Origin: Phlebotomus papatasi
Taxonomy: Eukaryota; Arthropoda; Insecta; Diptera; Psychodidae
Direction of reading: 5' to 3'
Assembly: GCF_024763615.1 (NCBI RefSeq)
Contig: NC_077222.1
Coordinates: 73,594,001 to 73,658,000, forward strand
DNA: 64,000 bases
The notes beneath the pieces were generated by a model. The model was given only the letters and a program-made list of their open reading frames with translations, was not told where the DNA came from and searched no databases. The position numbers and the translations under genes were made by a program. Each line of letters opens with the position of its first letter. The stretch's first letter is position 1. This document shows, piece by piece, positions 59,529 through 64,000 of this stretch.

Positions 59529-59562
59529 TATATAAATCCCTGCGAAAGTCATGGTAGTCAAC
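59529..59562 (+). promoter_or_regulatory. TATA box and initiator of the small secreted-protein gene
   Basis: TATATAAA at 59529-59536 with an initiator-like gTCAACA about 29 bp downstream (A near 59560). Such a strong TATA-Inr pair is unusual in this window and fits a highly expressed, tissue-restricted secretory gene. Confidence 0.65.
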
Positions 59563-59685
59563 ACAAGTTCTAAAGCTTTCTCAGAGGTAAGGAAATATAT
59601 ACATAGAAAAACATTTTTTGTGAATATTTTATTTCTTTCTTCACAGAACCCTCCAGCTAAATCACAAATATAAAGTTCGTTAAAA

Positions 59686-60110
59686 ATGGCTAAAGCAAGT
59701 TTCTATGTCTTTGCATTGGTTCTCTTTGCATATTGTACTCTTCTCATCAGTGGTAAATAATAACTTTGCATACAACTGAAAATTAAATTTTACTGTATAT
59801 GTAAGTCATGAAATGATTTGATTTACACCAAATTATCTTTACAGAAGTTTCAGCAGCACCTCAAATTTCTGGACCTGTATCTCAGGCTGAGACTACTGCC
59901 CAAAACCAAACCAACTCGGCTACTCAGGCTCAGAATGACACCATGCAGGAAACGCAGCAATTAGCATGCGGAGGTGGAGGCGGAAGCGGAGGAGAACAAC
60001 CCTCAGGAGAACCCGATGCCGAATCCCCGCCAGCGGCTCCCAACAGCTTACCCAACAACATGATGGAAGGCGTTCCTGAAGCTCCAAATTCCAAAAAGCA
60101 CCATCACTAA
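59686..60110 (+). CDS. Small secreted low-complexity protein (110 aa), unrecognised family
   Basis: Two coding exons, 59686-59752 and 59845-60110, plus a 5' untranslated exon ending near 59586 (cagag|gtaagg; acceptor tcacag at 59646). Residues 1-26, MAKASFYVFALVLFAYCTLL then ISEVSA, form a clear signal peptide with cleavage likely before APQ. The mature part has two N-glycosylation sequons (NQT, NDT), a Gln/Asn/Thr-rich segment, a single cysteine before a GGGGGSGGE tract, a Glu/Pro/Ala/Ser-rich segment and a KKHHH end. With one cysteine and no fold signature it is probably disordered. A TATA box about 155 bp upstream of the ATG and AATAAA at 60194 define a compact gene. Salivary, accessory-gland or cuticle product are possibilities; I cannot choose. 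Confidence 0.85.
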
Positions 60111-60193
60111 ATGTTTCCCGATTATCAATTCACAAAAAAAAATTCAACATCCAGGATATCAATGACGTCAGGGCTTAAGGGATGCAAATTGTA

Positions 60194-60199
60194 AATAAA
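60194..60199 (+). terminator. Poly(A) signal of the secreted-protein gene
   Basis: AATAAA about 84 nt after the stop codon (ttgtaaataaattaag). Confidence 0.65.
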
Positions 60200-61240
60200 T
60201 TAAGTCAGCAAAAACTCCCAATTGCTTTCTCATTTGCTTATGGTTTTGCGTTCTCCTTTTTGCTGAAAAAATTGTCGGGAAATTGCATAAAATTGACATA
60301 GTGGATGGACTTCATGTCCAATGTCACACTAATTGAATTGGATATTATCATTACTAGTATTTAATTGGATGTATATTTTCTCATTTACCGGATACTTCGT
60401 GTTTACGTTGGAAGAATGAATCTTCCGGACCTAATACTTCTGACCACTGATCACGCATTCATCAATGGAGACACTTTTCATTCATCAACCGTAATTTTGC
60501 CATGGTTATAAAAATGCATTTTCTTGCTTGAATATTCATCACTCAGGAGAGATTTATTCAAGTGGAAGGTAATATAGAGTTTAAGTGTTTTTCTTTCGCT
60601 CCAGTTGGGAATTATTGCAGCGCAAGGTGTGTGCTTTTATTGGAAATCCTTTAGTGCAAGAAGCAAGATTCATCTAAAATTTGGTTCAACGACAATATTG
60701 ACAGAGAAAATGTTTGTCGTATTTTGCTTTAATGGAATATTATTAATGAAAATTTATAGAACTTTTCATTCGTTGAAATTAGAACGTGCTTAAACTGATT
60801 ATTTTGCATATAGTGAGTTTTATATTGAAAGTTTTCATTCGGTAGAGTAGGTGATAGCACAATAAATGAATAATATGTAAAACCACTGTAGCAAGTGTTC
60901 TATGAGGAGATAGCCATTAAAAATTTAAATTATATTATTAGAATTCTCTATCTATCTTTTGTGCTATATTTAGTCATAATTCTTTTTGAGCTACCAGTTT
61001 TCTAGTCCATCTAACACTTTTTCTCCGTAATTGATCACTTTGTCATTCTCTTAAAAACGTTAGAAACTATTTTTTTTGTGTAAAACAAATATTAAATAAA
61101 TTACATAAATTTTTAGAATATCCCTTATTCATTATAAAATCTTAATAATAAAAAGGAACTTATCAAAGAAAGCATCATATAACTTCCTAAAATTATAATA
61201 CTGTTTTTAATGTTCACTTCGAAAACCTTTTTTCAATATA
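60200..61240. other. No confirmed gene; isolated TATA-like promoter
   Basis: TATAAAAA at 60507-60514 with TCACTCAGG about 32 bp downstream and a donor-like ggaag|gtaata near 60568 resemble the start of the neighbouring secreted-protein gene, but I found no coding exon that follows. Confidence 0.35.
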
Positions 61241-61457
61241 GGGGAAGGCTTTCAGGCTTTGTACATACTCTGGCTTCAAACACTTCATATATTTTTCCCA
61301 TATTTTTTTTTAATGAATCTGACCTAATTTTAAAGAAATGCGTAACTTAATACTAGCTATTAAAATATATTGTCATAGGTTAGATTCACTAAAGGAATAT
61401 GGCAAGCATATGAAGTGTTCGAAGCCAGAATGTGTACAAAGCATGAAAGCCTTCCCC
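61241..61457. mobile_element. TA-flanked MITE, family C
   Basis: GGGGAAGGCTTTCAGGCTTT at the left and aaagcatgaaagccttcccc at the right; the inverted repeat runs on for ~55 bp through gtacatactctggcttcaaa. 217 bp, TA on both sides. Confidence 0.85.
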
Positions 61458-61761
61458 TACACAATTTATGGACTTTAACTCTCTGTAGAATTTTTGGGTA
61501 GAAAATTAATTTTAAGAATTTACTGCTTTTAACAAAATATTTCCCACTGAATAGCATAAAGCATTTGGTCAGTAGAACTATATATTAAAAAAATGTGTAT
61601 TTTTTAAATTTGTATGTATTTGCTGCTGTAAAAATGAAAAACATCTTATTTATTTTACTGTTTGTCAAAATTTATATGTTGCTATTAAAGTCATAAACTG
61701 ATCAAATTTATTTTTTACTAAAAATAAAAAATCGAATATTTTGAAGTGAATGTTACACATA

Positions 61762-62258
61762 CAGTGGTGGCCAAAATAATACGACCACTTTTTAAAGCTT
61801 ATTTTTGATTCAATTTTTGTATATTTTCCCAACTTGTTCCCATAATTTTGATGTAGAAATCTTTAGATTATTAACATTATAGAATAAAAGTTGTTTTTCC
61901 GCTAGAAGTCTCTATATTGCGCAGAATACATCAATACTGAAATTAAATTTGGACAATAAAATAGGAAAATTGTCATTTATACTTTCTAAATATAGCTTTA
62001 GTTCCACTTATTCGATTTATAGTCACATTCATTTATTTAAGTGAAAGTGGTCCTATTACGTTTTTAAAACAGAATTTCACTATTGACATATTCTGTGAAA
62101 TATAAACACCTCTTGAGGCCAAAACAATATGTATTCGACGTAAGGTAATTATTTGAACATTTCCACATCAAAATTATTTGAACGAATTGAAATAAAAAAA
62201 TACAAAACAAAATATAATGGTTTTTGCAAGGGTGGTCCTATTATTTTGGCCACCACTG
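61762..62258. mobile_element. Non-autonomous Tc1-like element
   Basis: CAGTGGTGGCCAAAATAATA at both ends in inverted orientation, followed by (C/G)GACCAC; flanked by TA. CAGTGGTGGCCAAAA is a common Tc1-type terminus. A partial inner match (agtggtcctatta near 62046) suggests an internal IR/DR-type binding site. The 497 bp carry no transposase. Confidence 0.85.
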
Positions 62259-63832
62259 TATATCGCACTTTCGCTATTTTACTGACATTTTGAGATTTTT
62301 CGAATATTCGATAATTACAGATTTAGGTAGAGAGTTTTGTGTTTTTTTAAAAATCGGATTTTATCTTAAGAAAATGTGTACTGAAGACTTTCTATAATTT
62401 TAGAATATCCTTGTTTGCTGTATAAGTGACGTTTTTGAGATTGTATGGAAAAGATTAGTAAAATGTACTAGTACTTTTGCATAGTTATATACTGCACACA
62501 ACTCATCTAATGATAATAATATAATAATCAAGCACTAAAATTAATTTATTTTATTAATAATCGTAATGTGTCGCATTTACGAAAAATTTGAGTTAAGTTA
62601 ATAATAGCGTTTTTCTATTTAAGAATAATAGTGTCGTATTACACTGAAAGAACATATTTTGCTTCAAAATATTTAATTTTTCTCAAAACTCAACAAATTC
62701 CTTTTATTTATATTTCATAAAGTTGTATTATATTATTTACATTTGGATGACTTTTCCATATGATATTGAAATTAAAAGGTAACGTAGATCACGCAGACAG
62801 CATATTTTTTATTTTTTTTTTCAACCTAATAAAAAATTTTAATTCAAGCTCTTACAAGTATAACATTTCAACAATATTTTGTAAAATTTTTTACCTGTTT
62901 TTAAGACGGTTCTTTGGAAAAATTTTCTTTACGGTCAACAAGATTGTTTGACTAAATTAAAAAAAAACTAAATATTCCTGTTAGCTGATGGATTAAACTC
63001 GTATGCGAACGGTGATTTTTTGTTGTCTTGATCACAAGTTTACGTAGTATAAATACACCAAAAATGATAAAATCGTGTATAAAAATCTCACAAAAATATA
63101 ATTTTTTTTTCAAAAGTCCACCGTTCAAGTGGCTCAAGTACAAGTTTAATTCTCATCAGTTAACAGAAAAATTTATAGTTTTTTGATGTCAGATACTCAG
63201 AGTGATTTTTGCACTGCAAAGTAAGTTTTATTCAAAAAGTATATCCAAAAATAAAATCCCAACTGCTGAATTTTTTAGATTTTTAAATAAAAATTTAAGA
63301 TAATAATATAGCTTAAATGTTGTACTAGTACATGCTTAAGAAGTTTATTTAAATATATTTTTTTATTATATTGAAAAAAATAAGGGAATATGCTGTCTTA
63401 TAGTCTTTTCGTTCTTAAGTGTAATAGTGAAAGTTCAAAAGATCCATATGCTAATAGTGCCACTAAAACAGTGTAATTGCGGTATTTTAGTATTCAAATC
63501 CTTTATTTAATATTAGTCAAATCTAAACATAATTTCACAAACCAAAAGTTTTGATAATATTTGCTCATTCTTTCTTAGACTACAATAATCAAAGGCCAAA
63601 GTATGTGAAATAGGGACTAGTATTTTTAAGACACCCTCTCATAAGTTTATAAAAATTATTACCACTTATTAATAATTGTCGCCATTATTTAATAGTGTGG
63701 TTCTCCTTGGTGAGTAGACTCTTTTCAGCGACTACTATTAATATACAAATTCTAACAAAAACACTATTTACTAATTTTGATGCTTTCAATGATCCATATT
63801 TCAAAAGCTTTATATTTCTTTTTTTCGTAATT
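62259..63832. other. No gene recognised
   Basis: Very A+T-rich intergenic sequence, with short open frames only. Confidence 0.5.
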
Positions 63833-64000
63833 CACTGAGACAAATCCGAAAAAGTTACAATAACATTCCGGAAATGATTATTTTACCCTGCAGTATTGAT
63901 CGGAAATCGGTGTAAATATTATGCTCTTTAGGTGTATTAGGTGTTAAAGTTACACTTTTTCATATTAATTTTACCCTTAAAAAGGTGTAAAATTAACATT
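63833..64000 (-). mobile_element. MITE family D, copy 3, cut by window end
   Basis: Opposite orientation to the other copies: cactgagacaaatccgaaaa, then ataacattccgg, ttaccctgcagtattgatcg and gtgtaaaattaacatt match the reverse complement of 55604-55855. Confidence 0.8.

Noticed and set aside
1..64000. CRISPR arrays, bacterial operons or phage modules
   Set aside because: No spacer-repeat arrays or prokaryotic gene organisation; spliced introns and animal gene families are evident.

Overview
The window is A+T-rich, gene-poor, intron-rich animal DNA. Two odorant receptors of the insect 7tm_6 family, a GMC oxidoreductase closely resembling insect glucose dehydrogenase, a CRAL-TRIO lipid-transfer gene, a Jockey-clade retrotransposon and many short TA-flanked MITEs point to an insect. 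A dipteran is likely, and a nematoceran such as a sand fly or midge is my best guess; this is inferred from gene content, intron sizes and repeats, not proven.

Layout. 1-3077 is an almost perfect palindrome (two ~1.5 kb arms, ~65-70 nt spacer) whose left end coincides with the window edge. An intronless gene for an IAP-type RING protein follows it (3159-3656). 3.7-9.2 kb holds a worn RTE-type retrotransposon tail, a tRNA-like Pol III sequence, a minisatellite of ATGGCGG units and a cluster of TGACGTCA sites. The last two exons of an odorant receptor lie at 9198-12126 (+), with a nested pair of DNA transposons in the intron. A candidate minus-strand exon of an unknown gene is at 12666-12941. 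13-24 kb is mostly non-coding, with a TTAA-flanked MITE and a 1.5 kb TIR element.

A complete four-exon CRAL-TRIO gene lies at 24012-25139 (+) and a complete six-exon odorant receptor at 27283-29260 (-). 29.8-31.6 kb is a 1.8 kb TIR element built of ~300 bp repeated modules. 33242-37453 is an apparently full-length, intact Jockey-clade non-LTR retrotransposon with a 14 bp target duplication, a canonical Inr+DPE promoter and overlapping ORFs. 37.5-53.8 kb shows no recognised gene but at least eight short inverted-repeat elements.

53849-59172 (+) is the glucose-dehydrogenase-like gene (four coding exons, one 3.4 kb intron holding two MITEs). Only about 350 bp beyond its poly(A) signal is the TATA box of a small two-exon gene for a secreted, low-complexity 110-residue protein (59686-60110). 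The remainder holds a MITE, a Tc1-like non-autonomous element and part of another MITE at the window end.

The host genes are unrelated by function: chemosensation, lipid carriage, FAD-dependent sugar or alcohol oxidation and a small secreted product. Nothing suggests a co-regulated cluster. The repeat families connect the window: the same MITEs recur in odorant-receptor introns, the glucose-dehydrogenase intron and intergenic DNA.
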